A stretch of DNA of 64,000 nucleotides from Reyranella sp. (GTDB taxonomy: Bacteria; Pseudomonadota; Alphaproteobacteria; Reyranellales; Reyranellaceae): NCBI RefSeq assembly GCF_004297265.1, contig NZ_SCUT01000025.1:143123-207122 (forward strand), given 5' to 3'. Of the stretch, positions 11,641-21,286 are shown piece by piece. How positions within the stretch are numbered: position 1 is the stretch's first letter; each line of letters begins with the position of its first letter. Position numbers and translations under genes: made by a program. The notes under the pieces were generated by a model, which worked only from the letters and a program-made list of their open reading frames with translations, ran no database searches and had not been told where the DNA came from.

Positions 11641-12633
11641 GTGACCTACAGGATTTACGGCTCCGAACTGTCGCCCTATTCGGTGAAGGTGCGGTCCTTC
11701 TTCCGCTACAAGAACCTGGATCACGAGTGGATCCCGAGGTCGCCGGCGGTTCAGTCGGAGTTCCAGAAGTACGCCAAGCTGCCGCTCGTGCCGCTGGTCG
11801 TGACGCCGGAGGGCGAGGGCATCCAGGATTCGACTCCAATCCTCGAACGCTTCGAGGCGTCCCATCCCGAACCGTCCGTAACGCCCGCGGATCCCGTGCT
11901 GGCCTTCCTCTCCGCGCTTCTCGAAGAGTATGGCGACGAGTGGGGCAACAAGTGGATGTTCCACTATCGTTGGCGCTACCAGCCCGACGTCTGGTCCACG
12001 GCCGAGCGCATCGCGCAGCAGATGATGGGCGCGCAGGGAACGCTTGCCGTGGCGCAGGCCCGCGCGGCCGTGGCCGAGCGCATGATGGGCCGGCTGGGAT
12101 TCGTCGGCTCCAACGACAAGACGGAGCCGCTGATCGAGGCCTCGTTCGCCAGGGCGCTGGCCCTGATCGAGGCACACCTCGCGTCGCGGCCTTACCTGCT
12201 GGGCGGGCGGCCCGCGATGGCCGATTTCGGCCTGTGGGCGCAGCTCTATGAAGCGGCGACCGATCCCACGCCGGGCGCGATCATGCGGGCTTCGGCGCCG
12301 AACGTGATGGCCTGGATCCAGCGCATGCTCTTGCCGCGGCTCGAAGGCAATTTCGAAACACTGGCGGGGCTCGCGCCGACGCTGATGCCGCTTCTGCGCG
12401 AGGAGGTCGGCGCGCTGTTCCTGCCCTGGTCGGCGGCCAACGCGGCCGCGATCGCACACGGCGACAAGAGCTTCACCCTGAGCCTCGGCGGCGCGGCGTG
12501 GACGCAGGAGCCGCAGAAGTATCACGCGCGGTCCCTGGCCGAGATCCGGCGCAAATATGAGGTGGCTAAGCAGGCGGCCGGCCTCGAACAGCTGCTGGCC
12601 GAGAGTGGCTGCCTGAAGGTTCTGGTGGGTTAG
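11641..12633 (+). CDS. Glutathione S-transferase family protein, long form
   Basis: A 330-residue protein starting with GTG, 7 bp after corA. The N-terminal 80 residues are a GST thioredoxin fold (YRIYGSELSPYSVKVRSFFRYKN, then LPLVPLVVTPEG and GIQDSTPILERFE). The C-terminal helical domain contains RPYLLGGRPAMADFGLW. It is about 100 residues longer than ordinary GSTs, the extra part being at the C-terminus. Function unassigned. Confidence 0.78.
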   Translation: MTYRIYGSELSPYSVKVRSFFRYKNLDHEWIPRSPAVQSEFQKYAKLPLVPLVVTPEGEGIQDSTPILERFEASHPEPSVTPADPVLAFLSALLEEYGDEWGNKWMFHYRWRYQPDVWSTAERIAQQMMGAQGTLAVAQARAAVAERMMGRLGFVGSNDKTEPLIEASFARALALIEAHLASRPYLLGGRPAMADFGLWAQLYEAATDPTPGAIMRASAPNVMAWIQRMLLPRLEGNFETLAGLAPTLMPLLREEVGALFLPWSAANAAAIAHGDKSFTLSLGGAAWTQEPQKYHARSLAEIRRKYEVAKQAAGLEQLLAESGCLKVLVG

Positions 12634-12749
12634 CCGGCGACGCCCGCCGATATCAGGCCGCCGGCCTGTCGGGATCTCGAGCGCTCGACGAACCCGGCCA
12701 GCCTGCCCTGCAAATATGAGGTTGTGCGCGACGTTGGCCGCTCATTAGG

Positions 12750-13862
12750 ATGCGTGCGGCAGCAGGCGGGGCAGAGTTGCGTACAGGCACCGGAAATGGC
12801 GAGCATGTCGGCGTTCACGAGCTGGTAAAGCGCTACGGCGATGTCGCCGCCGTGGACGGGGTGACGTTCGGTGTCCGCACCGGAGAATTCCTTGCCCTGC
12901 TGGGACCGTCCGGCTCGGGCAAGACGACGGTCCTGATGAATATCGCGGGCTTCGACTTTCCCGACTTCGGCCGCATCGAGATCGGCGGGCAGGACGTGAC
13001 CTGGACGCCGTCCCACAAGCGCAACCTCGGGATGGTGTTCCAGCGCTACACCCTGTTTCCGCACATGACCGTACTCGACAACATCGCGTTTCCGCTCCGC
13101 ATGCGGAAGATCGGCCGGGCCGAGCGCGAGGAACGGGCGCGCGTGGCGCTCCGGACGGTGCGCCTCGAAGGCTACGGTGAGCGCAAGCCTGCGCAGTTGT
13201 CGGGCGGCCAGCAGCAGCGCGTCGCGATGGCGAGGGCCGTCGTGTACAATCCCGAAGTGCTGCTGATGGACGAACCGCTCTCCGCGCTCGACAAGAATCT
13301 GCGGGAGGAAATGCAGATCGAGATCAAGCATCTGCAGCGCGAGCTGGGCGTGACGGTGATCTTCGTCACGCACGACCAGACCGAGGCCCTCACCATGGCA
13401 GACCGCATCGCCGTGCTCGATCTCGGCAAGCTGCAGCAGCTCGACACGCCCAAGGCACTCTACGAGCAGCCCACCTCCGCCTTCGTCGCAGGATTCATCG
13501 GCGAGACCAATTTCTGGCCGGCCGTCGCTTCGGGCGACGCCGTGGCCGGAAGCGAGCTCGGCGTCACCCTCGAGGGAGGGGAGCGCGCCACCGTCACGGC
13601 CGCAGACGCCATTCGGGGCGGGCAGAAGGTCAAGGTGGCGATCCGCCCCGAGAATATCCGTCTGAGTAAGGACGGTGCCGGTGTGCAGGCCTCGGTCGAA
13701 GAGGCCATCTATGCCGGCAGCATCACGACGCTTCTGCTGCGTAGCAAGGGGCCGACGCTGCGCGTCCGGGTCGGCCCCGACGGTGCGCTCGGCGAGCCGG
13801 CGCCGGGCACGCCCTTCACCTTGGGCTGGCAGACGCGACACGCCCGCGCATACGCCGCATGA
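12750..13862 (+). CDS. ABC transporter ATP-binding protein (polyamine/PotA type)
   Basis: A 370-residue ATPase. Walker A is GPSGSGKTT (about residue 52), the Q-loop lies near MVFQRYTLFPHM, the signature is LSGGQQQRVAMARA and Walker B LLMDEPLSALD. A TOBE domain fills the C-terminal 110 residues, as in spermidine/putrescine and related importers. It leads a run of two permeases and a binding protein. The true start may be a later GTG/TTG codon, since the first 20 residues are not conserved. The 116 bp before it hold no clear feature. Confidence 0.9.
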   Translation: MRAAAGGAELRTGTGNGEHVGVHELVKRYGDVAAVDGVTFGVRTGEFLALLGPSGSGKTTVLMNIAGFDFPDFGRIEIGGQDVTWTPSHKRNLGMVFQRYTLFPHMTVLDNIAFPLRMRKIGRAEREERARVALRTVRLEGYGERKPAQLSGGQQQRVAMARAVVYNPEVLLMDEPLSALDKNLREEMQIEIKHLQRELGVTVIFVTHDQTEALTMADRIAVLDLGKLQQLDTPKALYEQPTSAFVAGFIGETNFWPAVASGDAVAGSELGVTLEGGERATVTAADAIRGGQKVKVAIRPENIRLSKDGAGVQASVEEAIYAGSITTLLLRSKGPTLRVRVGPDGALGEPAPGTPFTLGWQTRHARAYAA

Positions 13863-14728
13863 AGGCCCGGCCGTCCCGTTTCATGCTGGGGGGCCGGACC
13901 TACAGTCCTGCGGCGAGCCTGTTGCTCGCGACGCCGTTCCTGCTGGTCCTCATGCTCGCGTTCCTGCTGCCGCTGGGCATGCTTCTGCGCGAGAGCCTGT
14001 TCGTGCCGTCCTTCACGGTCGAGCACTATCGCCGGGTGTTCGACGAGCCGGTCTATCTCCGGGTGATGTACCGCACGATACGGATATCGGCGCTGGTGAC
14101 ATTGATCAGCCTGCTGCTGGGATATCCCCTGGCGGCCATGATGGCGCGCACGCGCGGGCTGATGCTCAACCTGCTGCTGGTCGCCGTCCTGCTGCCGCTT
14201 TGGACGTCGGTGCTGGTGCGCACCTATGCCTGGCTCGTGCTGCTGCAGCGCAACGGCGTGGTCAACGACCTGCTGACCGGCCTGGGCATCGTGGACGCGC
14301 CCATGCAGCTCCTGCGCACCGAGGGGGCCGTCGTGCTGGCGATGAGCCATGTGCTTCTGCCGTTCGTGGTGCTGCCGCTCTATGCCACCCTGCGCGCCAT
14401 ACCGGACGACTATGCGCGTGCCGCCAGGATGCTGGGCGCCAACGGCTTCGCCGTGTTCCGCCACGTCACCCTGCCGCTGTCGATGCCCGGCATCACGTCC
14501 GGGTGCGTGATGGTGTTCCTGCTGGCGCTGGGCTTCTTCGTCACGCCCGCGCTGATCGGCGGGCCGCAGCAGATGATGCTGGCCACGCTCGTCCAGCAGC
14601 AGGTCACGGAACTGCTCAACTGGCCCTTCGCCGGCGCCATCATCGGTGTTCTCCTGCTCGCCGTGCTCGGCCTGATGATCGTCTTCCATCGCGTCATCCG
14701 GCTGGACCGGTTCGTGGGGCAGGCATGA
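13859..14728 (+). CDS. ABC transporter permease (PotB type)
   Basis: A 289-residue membrane protein with six predicted helices. The EAA-loop region reads YARAARMLGANGFAVFRHVTLPLSMPGI, the contact site for the ATPase. This is the first of two paired permeases of a polyamine-type importer. Its ATG overlaps the stop of the ATPase gene, and its own stop overlaps the next ATG, so the four transporter genes are coupled. Confidence 0.9.
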   Translation: MKARPSRFMLGGRTYSPAASLLLATPFLLVLMLAFLLPLGMLLRESLFVPSFTVEHYRRVFDEPVYLRVMYRTIRISALVTLISLLLGYPLAAMMARTRGLMLNLLLVAVLLPLWTSVLVRTYAWLVLLQRNGVVNDLLTGLGIVDAPMQLLRTEGAVVLAMSHVLLPFVVLPLYATLRAIPDDYARAARMLGANGFAVFRHVTLPLSMPGITSGCVMVFLLALGFFVTPALIGGPQQMMLATLVQQQVTELLNWPFAGAIIGVLLLAVLGLMIVFHRVIRLDRFVGQA

Positions 14729-15555
14729 GGAGGCGGTCGGAACTGACGGCGGGACGGCTGGCGGCAAACGCCTTCGCCTACGGTGTGGCCATCTTCCTGC
14801 TTGTGCCGACGGCGCTGATCGTACCGATGTCGTTCGGCCCCGATCGCTATCTCAAGTTCCCACCCTCGGGCTTCACGCTCGAATGGTACTCGGCCTATTT
14901 CTCGGACCGGGACTGGCTGGACGCCACCTTCTTCAGCCTGCGCATCGCGGTGCTGACATCGATCGTCGCAACCGTCGTCGGCGCGCTCGTCTCGCTGGCC
15001 CTGGTGCGCGGCCGGCTTCCCGGCAAGCCTGTGTTCGAGCTGCTGGTGGTGGGGCCGGTGATCGTGCCCAACATAGCGATCGCCATCGCCACCTACCTGG
15101 TGTTCGACGGGCTGAAACTCACCGGTACGACGCTTGGCTTCGTTGCCGCCCATACCGCGCTCGCGATGCCGTTCGTCGTGTTCACGATCCTGGCGTCGCT
15201 GCATCGCTACGACGCCGATCTCGAACGCGCGGCGCTGTCGTGCGGCGCCAGCCCGCTGCAGGCCTTCACCTGGGTCACGCTGCCCCAGATACTGCCCGGC
15301 ATCGTCTCGGCAGCGCTCTTCGCCTTCATCATCTCGTTCGACGAGCCGGTGATCTCGTTCTTCATTTCCGACCTCGATCATCGCTCGCTGCCGCGCAAGA
15401 TGTTCGAGGACATCGACTACAATGTTTCGCCGACCCTGGCCGCCGTTGCCACGGTCCTGACCGGGCTTACCGTACTGGCGCTGGTCGCCGGTCATTTCGC
15501 CGGCCGCGGCCGGCAGGCCTCGCCTGGCGCGCGCAGGCCGACTTCCGGGAATTGA
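14725..15555 (+). CDS. ABC transporter permease (PotC type)
   Basis: A 276-residue inner-membrane protein with six hydrophobic segments and an EAA loop (DLERAALSCGASPLQAFTWVTLPQILPGI). I start it at the ATG at 14725, overlapping the previous stop; the open frame runs far upstream only as a shadow of its neighbours. Pairs with the preceding permease. Confidence 0.9.
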   Translation: MRRRSELTAGRLAANAFAYGVAIFLLVPTALIVPMSFGPDRYLKFPPSGFTLEWYSAYFSDRDWLDATFFSLRIAVLTSIVATVVGALVSLALVRGRLPGKPVFELLVVGPVIVPNIAIAIATYLVFDGLKLTGTTLGFVAAHTALAMPFVVFTILASLHRYDADLERAALSCGASPLQAFTWVTLPQILPGIVSAALFAFIISFDEPVISFFISDLDHRSLPRKMFEDIDYNVSPTLAAVATVLTGLTVLALVAGHFAGRGRQASPGARRPTSGN

Positions 15556-15568
15556 ACAGGAGAGCAGC

Positions 15569-16615
15569 ATGAAATTGACACGCCGCACGATCCTCGGGGC
15601 TACCGCGTCCTTTCCCTTCATCTCGACGGCACGGGCCGCCGGCGGCGAGGTGATCATCGCCACCACCGGCGGCCTGATGACGAACAGCCTGCAGGCCCAC
15701 TTCTACAAGCGCTTCGAAGCCCAGACAGGCATCAAGGTTCGCGCCATCGCCATCGAGCTTCCCGACCAGTGGGCGCGCGCGATCGCAGGGGCGCGCAGCG
15801 GCAACGTGCCGTTCGACGTGGTGACCGCCACGCCGCCCGACCTGATCCAGCATGCGAACCTCCTGCAGCCGCTCGACTGCGCCGCAATGCCCGGCATCGT
15901 TGCCAATGCGCTGCCCGGCAGCTGCATGCCGAGCGGAATCATCCGGACGGTGGGCGGCATGGCGCTGACCTGGAGCAAGAAGGCCTTCCCGGCGGGCGGG
16001 CCGCAATCCTGGGCCGATTTCTTCGACGTGGCCAAGTTTCCCGGTCCGCGCTCGCTGCCCGACACCGGGGACCGCGACTGGTGGGTGCCGCTGGCCGCCC
16101 TGATGGCCGACGGCGTGCCGCGCGACAAGCTGTTCCCGATGGACGTGGACCGAGCCTACCGCAAGCTCGACACGATCAAGAAGGACGTCGCGGCCTGGTG
16201 GAAGAGCGGTGACAATTCCATGCAGATCCTGCGCGGCGGCGACGCCGTCATGAGCATGCTCTATTCAAGCCGTGCCGTCCCGCTCGCCAAGAGCGGCGAG
16301 TTCGATTTCACCTGGAACGGCGCCATCCGCGACACCGGCAACTGGGCGGTGCTGAAGGGCGGACCGAATACGGCGAACGCCATCAAGTTCCTCGATTTCT
16401 TCGTACAGGACCCGTCGGAACACCTGCCGTTCAGCAACGAGGTGAGCTTCGACTCGAACAACAAGGAAGCGGCCGCCAAGGTGCCGGCCGAGGAGCGGCG
16501 CTTCCGGCCCAGTTATCCCGCGAACTACGACAAGCTGGTCATCGCCGACTATGCGTGGATCGCCGCCGATCGCGCCAAGCTGCGCGAGCGTTGGATCAGC
16601 TGGCTCACCAAGTAG
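15569..16615 (+). CDS. ABC transporter substrate-binding protein (PotD-like), Tat-type signal
   Basis: A 348-residue extracytoplasmic solute-binding protein. The N-terminus LTRRTILGATASFPF ending in TARA looks like a twin-arginine signal peptide. The mature part starts GGEVIIATTGGLM and matches the polyamine-type binding-protein fold. It lies 13 bp after the permease gene and only 7 bp before the dimethylformamidase-like small-subunit gene, so the transported solute may be that enzyme's substrate. That link is inference from position. Confidence 0.88.
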   Translation: MKLTRRTILGATASFPFISTARAAGGEVIIATTGGLMTNSLQAHFYKRFEAQTGIKVRAIAIELPDQWARAIAGARSGNVPFDVVTATPPDLIQHANLLQPLDCAAMPGIVANALPGSCMPSGIIRTVGGMALTWSKKAFPAGGPQSWADFFDVAKFPGPRSLPDTGDRDWWVPLAALMADGVPRDKLFPMDVDRAYRKLDTIKKDVAAWWKSGDNSMQILRGGDAVMSMLYSSRAVPLAKSGEFDFTWNGAIRDTGNWAVLKGGPNTANAIKFLDFFVQDPSEHLPFSNEVSFDSNNKEAAAKVPAEERRFRPSYPANYDKLVIADYAWIAADRAKLRERWISWLTK

Positions 16616-16622
16616 GTCGCCC

Positions 16623-16982
16623 GTGCTCGTCACCTATCCCGAGGCCGCGCACTGGCCGATCGATCCCGACCGGCTCGACCTGGTGGAGGAATTCCGGCGG
16701 CAACCGCGCGGACCGCATGGCGATGAGCTCCAGAAGCTGCTGCATCGCCTGCGCTGGGCGGGCGATCCCGACCAGCCCGGCCGTTATGTGCTGATCGTCA
16801 CGCAGCCGGGCAAGGAATGGATGCTCGGGCGCCTCCCGCGCCAGCGGGGCAGGCCAATCGAGCTCATGCGCAATCACGTCTTCACCTCCATCGCCGAGGC
16901 GGAATGGGAGGTCTTCAAGTTGCGCTGGGAGGCCATCACTGGCCGGACCCTGCCGCCGCACCTGAGTGAAAAACTGGCATGA
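16623..16982 (+). CDS. Putative N,N-dimethylformamidase small (alpha) subunit
   Basis: A 119-residue protein starting with GTG right after the binding-protein gene. Its central block (LQKLLHRLRW, GRYVLIVTQPGKEWMLGRLP, EAEWEVFKLRWE) has no domain I can name with certainty. Its size and its position, overlapping the start of the dimethylformamidase-like large subunit by four bases, match the light subunit of known two-subunit dimethylformamidases (about 130 residues, encoded just before the large one). The assignment rests mainly on this gene order. Confidence 0.62.
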   Translation: MLVTYPEAAHWPIDPDRLDLVEEFRRQPRGPHGDELQKLLHRLRWAGDPDQPGRYVLIVTQPGKEWMLGRLPRQRGRPIELMRNHVFTSIAEAEWEVFKLRWEAITGRTLPPHLSEKLA

Positions 16983-19213
16983 CCGATACGACCTCCGTTC
17001 TTGGATATGCGTGGCCGATGGTGGTCTCGCCCGGCGAAGAAGTAGCGTTCCATCTCTCCAGCCCCTCCGTATCGAAGGCCGATGCCGCCCTGGTGCGCGT
17101 GCGCTGCGGCGATCCGGATCCTGCGGGCCCCGGAATCCGGGTTCACGAGATGGACGCACCGTTCGAGCGCACCGTGCCTCTCGTCCACCAGGTCATCCGG
17201 CCGGGCTCGTGCGCTATCGTCGCCGACGGGCCTGCGCTCACATCCTTCCAGTCGTTCACCGTCGGCGCCTTCCTGTGGCCGACGATGCCCGGAGACCGCG
17301 CGCAGACGATACTGTCGCGCTGGAGGGCGGATACGCAGGAGGGCTGGCGACTCGGCCTCGACGCCGAGGGCCACCTGGAGTTCGTCGTGGCGGCCGGTGG
17401 CCGGACGTGGCGGACTGCGACCAGCGCGGCACTGTTGTCGCGCGAGTGGGTGCTGGCGGGGGCGCGCTGGGATGCCGACGCCGGCCGCCTTGCGGTGATG
17501 GTCCGCAGCGCCGACGCGCAGGCCGGCCGGGACCGTTCAGAGAGCGTCGAGGCGGACGGGCCGACGGGTCTGGAATGGCCTGCCGCCGTGCCCCTGGTGA
17601 TCGCGGCCCACGCCAGCGATGGCGGCGGCGATCTGTTCGACGGCTTCTACGACGGCAAGATTGACCGGCCTCGGCTCCATGCCAGCGTGCAGCCGATCGA
17701 CGGGCTGCACCGGCTTTGCGAAAGCGTGACCTTTCCGATGGCCGACGCACGACTGGTCGCTGCGTGGGATTTCTCGCGAGAGATGGCCAGCGAGAGGGTC
17801 ATCGACCTTTCGGCCCATCACCTCCACGGCAGGCTGCGTCAGATGCCGACGCGGGGCATGACCGGAGCCAACTGGGACGGTAGCACGGACCGCTGGACCG
17901 ATTGCCCCGAACAGTATGGCGCCATCCATTTCCACAGCGACGACATGGCCGACGCGGAGTGGGAGCCCACTGTGCGCTTCACCGTCCCGCAGGAGTGGCG
18001 CAGCGGTTTCTATGCGCTGCGGCTGCGTACAGACGGGGGTGACGAGCCAGTCGAGAGTTTCGTCGCGTTCTTCGTGCGCGCCGAACTGGGCAAGCCTCGT
18101 TCGAATCTCGCCTTCGTGGCCAGCACCGGCACCTTTCTCGCCTATGCCAACAGCGCGCTGCGGCTCGACCAGGTCCATGCCGAGGCGATGCTGGAGGGTG
18201 TGCTGACGCTGTCGCGGGACGATGTCTACATCCAGGAACATCGCGAGGTCGGCCTCTCGACCTACGATACGCATGCCGACGGCAGCGGCTGGAGCATCAG
18301 CAGCGCGCGACGACCCATTCTCAACATGCGGCCGCGCGGCAACGTGTTCAACTACGGCAACGACACGCACTTCATCGACTGGCTCGAGGAGATGGGGCAG
18401 GACTACGACGTCATCACGGACGACGACATCCATCGCCACGGTGTCCAGGTATTGGCGCCGTACACCTGCGTCGTCACGGGGTCGCACCCGGAATATATCA
18501 GCCGCGAGGTCTGGGACGCCTTCGACGCCTACCAGCGCAGCGGTGGGCGTCACATGTATCTCGGCGGCAACGGCTTCTACTGGCGCATCGCCTATCATCC
18601 GACGGTGCCGCACACGATCGAGATGCGCCGCGGCATGACCGGGCTGCGCACCTGGGAAGGAGAGGCGGGCGAGACCGCGCTGGCCTTCACCGGCGAGCCG
18701 TCCTCGACCTGGCGCAGCAACGGGCGTCCGCCGCAGCGATTGGTCGGTGTCGGTTTCGATGGTCAGGTCTTCACCCATTCCTCGCCCTACCGCTGGCTCG
18801 ATGGCGCGAAGGATCCCTCACTGTCGTGGCTGACCAAAGGGATCGATCTTGCCACGCCGCTGGGCGATTTCGGCCTGCGCGGCAACGGCGCCGCCGGAGT
18901 CGAGATCGATCGCGTCGACTTCTCGCTGGGGTCACCCCCCGGCACCGTATGGCTCGCGACGGCGGACCGTCTCGGCTATGGCGGTACCCCCGCACCGGAG
19001 GAGATCCGCACGCTTCATCGCGGCGTGATGGGTGACCAGAATGCGCAGGTTCGGGCCGATCTGGTCTATTTCCCGACGGCCAATGGCGGCGCGGTCTTCT
19101 CGACCGGGTCGATCGCCTGGGTCTGTGCCCTGTCTCACGCGGGCTACAGGAACAATGTGAGCCAGCTCACCGCAAACGTCCTGAAGCGGTTCCTCGACCC
19201 GACCCCGCTGTGA
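16979..19213 (+). CDS. N,N-dimethylformamidase-like large (beta) subunit
   Basis: A 744-residue protein. Residues about 95-240 form a concanavalin/LamG-like domain, and about 330-700 the catalytic domain of the dimethylformamidase large-subunit family. From memory of the Paracoccus enzyme, its mononuclear iron is held by two Tyr and one Glu with a nearby His; the spacing of Tyr389 (in FLAYAN), Tyr429 (in STYDTHADG) and His503/Glu505 (in GSHPEY) reproduces that pattern with small offsets. Members hydrolyse DMF or related amides to formate plus amine. The natural substrate here is unknown. Coupled to the small-subunit gene. Confidence 0.82.
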   Translation: MTDTTSVLGYAWPMVVSPGEEVAFHLSSPSVSKADAALVRVRCGDPDPAGPGIRVHEMDAPFERTVPLVHQVIRPGSCAIVADGPALTSFQSFTVGAFLWPTMPGDRAQTILSRWRADTQEGWRLGLDAEGHLEFVVAAGGRTWRTATSAALLSREWVLAGARWDADAGRLAVMVRSADAQAGRDRSESVEADGPTGLEWPAAVPLVIAAHASDGGGDLFDGFYDGKIDRPRLHASVQPIDGLHRLCESVTFPMADARLVAAWDFSREMASERVIDLSAHHLHGRLRQMPTRGMTGANWDGSTDRWTDCPEQYGAIHFHSDDMADAEWEPTVRFTVPQEWRSGFYALRLRTDGGDEPVESFVAFFVRAELGKPRSNLAFVASTGTFLAYANSALRLDQVHAEAMLEGVLTLSRDDVYIQEHREVGLSTYDTHADGSGWSISSARRPILNMRPRGNVFNYGNDTHFIDWLEEMGQDYDVITDDDIHRHGVQVLAPYTCVVTGSHPEYISREVWDAFDAYQRSGGRHMYLGGNGFYWRIAYHPTVPHTIEMRRGMTGLRTWEGEAGETALAFTGEPSSTWRSNGRPPQRLVGVGFDGQVFTHSSPYRWLDGAKDPSLSWLTKGIDLATPLGDFGLRGNGAAGVEIDRVDFSLGSPPGTVWLATADRLGYGGTPAPEEIRTLHRGVMGDQNAQVRADLVYFPTANGGAVFSTGSIAWVCALSHAGYRNNVSQLTANVLKRFLDPTPL

Positions 19214-19240
19214 CCTGGGCGGCCTCGCACGAGGTCGAGG

Positions 19241-19987
19241 TTAGAACAGGCTTGTCGCCACGAGCGTCAGGCCGGACAGCATGAGCAACGCCAGCAGTAC
19301 CCGGCGGAACTGGGTGTCGTTGATGCGGCTGTAGAGAGCCAGGCCGATGCGCGCACCGATCAGCGTCGTCGGTATGGTGATGGCCGCCCAGATCAGGAAC
19401 GTCCGGTCGAGGAAGCCCGCGATGCCGGCCGAGATGAGGGCCAGGAACAGCACGCTCATGTTGAAGGGTTGATTGACGCCGCGCTGCTCGTCCTTGCCGA
19501 AGCCGCGCAGCTGCGCCCAGATCGCCGGCGCTGGGCCGCTGAGGCTCGCCATGCCGCCCAGCACGCCTCCGATCAGGCCCACCGCGGCGTCGGCCGGACG
19601 ACCGCCGCCCGTGACGATCGGCGGGCGGCGCACGATGGCCATCCAGGCGCTGTAGACGACCAGGAGGAGACCGACACCAGCCTTGAGGGGCCGCGGTTCC
19701 AGATGATTGAGCAGGAGCGTGCCCAGCGGCACGCCGACGATGCCGGCTGACAGCATCGGCCACAGGCGCGACCAACGCACGCCGCTCCAGATTCGGGGCA
19801 GGGACTGGATGTGGCCGGCGACGCCGCACAGGGCGGTGAGGGGGGCGGCCGTGAGCGGCGACATGGCCTGCAGCCAGAAGCCCAGCGCCACCAGCGCGTA
19901 GCCGGTGCCGCTCAATCCGTTGACGAAGCCAGCCGCCAGCGCCCCGGCGACGACGATCGCGATGTCGCCGGGGGGTGGCAGCGGCAC
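19241..19987 (-). CDS. TauE/SafE-family membrane exporter
   Basis: A 248-residue polytopic protein with about eight hydrophobic segments and the two-repeat layout of TauE/SafE (sulfite or sulfoacetate exporters and others). GFVNGLSGTGYALVALGFWL and GGVLGGMASLSGPAPAIW are the glycine-rich repeat signatures. It converges on the dimethylformamidase-like gene and lies just downstream of glutaryl-CoA dehydrogenase (6-bp gap). Substrate unknown. Confidence 0.87.
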   Translation of the reverse strand: MPLPPPGDIAIVVAGALAAGFVNGLSGTGYALVALGFWLQAMSPLTAAPLTALCGVAGHIQSLPRIWSGVRWSRLWPMLSAGIVGVPLGTLLLNHLEPRPLKAGVGLLLVVYSAWMAIVRRPPIVTGGGRPADAAVGLIGGVLGGMASLSGPAPAIWAQLRGFGKDEQRGVNQPFNMSVLFLALISAGIAGFLDRTFLIWAAITIPTTLIGARIGLALYSRINDTQFRRVLLALLMLSGLTLVATSLF

Positions 19988-19992
19988 GCCGA

Positions 19993-21228
19993 TCAGGCTC
20001 CCGAGCTGAACGCCTGGATGCCGGTCATCGCACGTCCGAGGATCAGCGCATGGACGTCATGCGTGCCCTCGTAGGTGTTCACCGCCTCGAGGTTCATCGC
20101 GTGACGGATCACATGATACTCGTCCGAGACGCCGTTGCCGCCGTGCATGTCGCGGGCAACGCGGGCGATGTCGAGCGCCTTGCCGCAGTTGTTGCGCTTG
20201 ATCAGCGAGATCATCTCGGGCTGGGCATGGCCCTTGTCCTTGAGGCGGCCGACCCGCACGCAGGCCTGGAGGCCCAGCGCAATCTCAGTCTGCATATCGG
20301 CGAGCTTCTTCTGGATGAGCTGGTTGGCGGCGAGAGGCCGGCCGAACTGCTTGCGCTCCATCGTATAGTTGCGCGCCTGCTTCCAGCAGAACTCCGCCGC
20401 ACCCATGGCGCCCCAGGCGATGCCATAGCGGGCATTGTTGAGGCAGCCGAACGGGCCGCCGAGGCCGGCGACGTTGGGCATCAGGTTCTCGACCGGTACG
20501 AACACCTCGTCGAGCATGATTGCGCCCGTTACTGAGGCGCGCAGGCTGAACTTGCCCTCGATCTTCGGCGTCTCGATGCCCTTCCAGCCGCGCTCCAGGA
20601 TGAAGCCGCGGATCGCGCCGCCGTCGAGCTTGGCCCAGATCACCAGCACGTCGGCGATCGGCGAATTGGTGATCCACATCTTGGAACCGGAGAGGCTGAA
20701 GCCGCCCGGCACGGTCGTGGCGCGGGTCTTCATGCTGCCGGGATCCGAGCCGTGGTCGGGCTCGGTGAGGCCGAAGCAGCCGACCCACTCGCCGGTCGCG
20801 AGCTTGGGCAGGTACTTCATGCGCTGCTCTTCGCTGCCGTAGGCGTAGATCGGATGCATGACCAGCGACGACTGGACGCTCATGGCCGAGCGGTAACCGG
20901 AGTCGACGCGCTCGACTTCACGGGCGACCAGGCCGTAGCTCGTGTAGTTGGCGCCGGCGCAGCCGTACTTCTCGGGGATGGTCGAGCCCAGCAGGCCGAG
21001 CGCGCCGAACTCGTTCATGATCTCGCGGTCGAACTTCTCGTGCCGGTTGGCCATCAGGACGCGCGACATCAGCTTGTCCTGGCAATAATCGCGCGCGACG
21101 TCGCGGATGGCGATCTCGTCCTCGGTCAGCTGGTCGTCGAGGAAGAACGGGTCTTCCCAGTCGAAGGGCCTGGCGTCGGCGCTGATGCCCTTGGCGGCGC
21201 TCTTGAGGGGGGTGGCGGCGTTGGCCAT
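19993..21228 (-). CDS. gcdH: Glutaryl-CoA dehydrogenase-type acyl-CoA dehydrogenase
   Basis: A 411-residue FAD enzyme. The start [17 protein letters not shown], the block [19 protein letters not shown] and the C-terminal [19 protein letters not shown] are characteristic of glutaryl-CoA dehydrogenase, which oxidises and decarboxylates glutaryl-CoA to crotonyl-CoA in lysine and tryptophan breakdown. The catalytic Glu is in YEGTHD. Length is normal for the group. Confidence 0.93.
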   Translation of the reverse strand: MANAATPLKSAAKGISADARPFDWEDPFFLDDQLTEDEIAIRDVARDYCQDKLMSRVLMANRHEKFDREIMNEFGALGLLGSTIPEKYGCAGANYTSYGLVAREVERVDSGYRSAMSVQSSLVMHPIYAYGSEEQRMKYLPKLATGEWVGCFGLTEPDHGSDPGSMKTRATTVPGGFSLSGSKMWITNSPIADVLVIWAKLDGGAIRGFILERGWKGIETPKIEGKFSLRASVTGAIMLDEVFVPVENLMPNVAGLGGPFGCLNNARYGIAWGAMGAAEFCWKQARNYTMERKQFGRPLAANQLIQKKLADMQTEIALGLQACVRVGRLKDKGHAQPEMISLIKRNNCGKALDIARVARDMHGGNGVSDEYHVIRHAMNLEAVNTYEGTHDVHALILGRAMTGIQAFSSGA

Positions 21229-21286
21229 GTCTGCTCCTGGCTATTTCGCCCGCGTCTTATCAGGCAGGGCGGGCGACGCCAACGCC

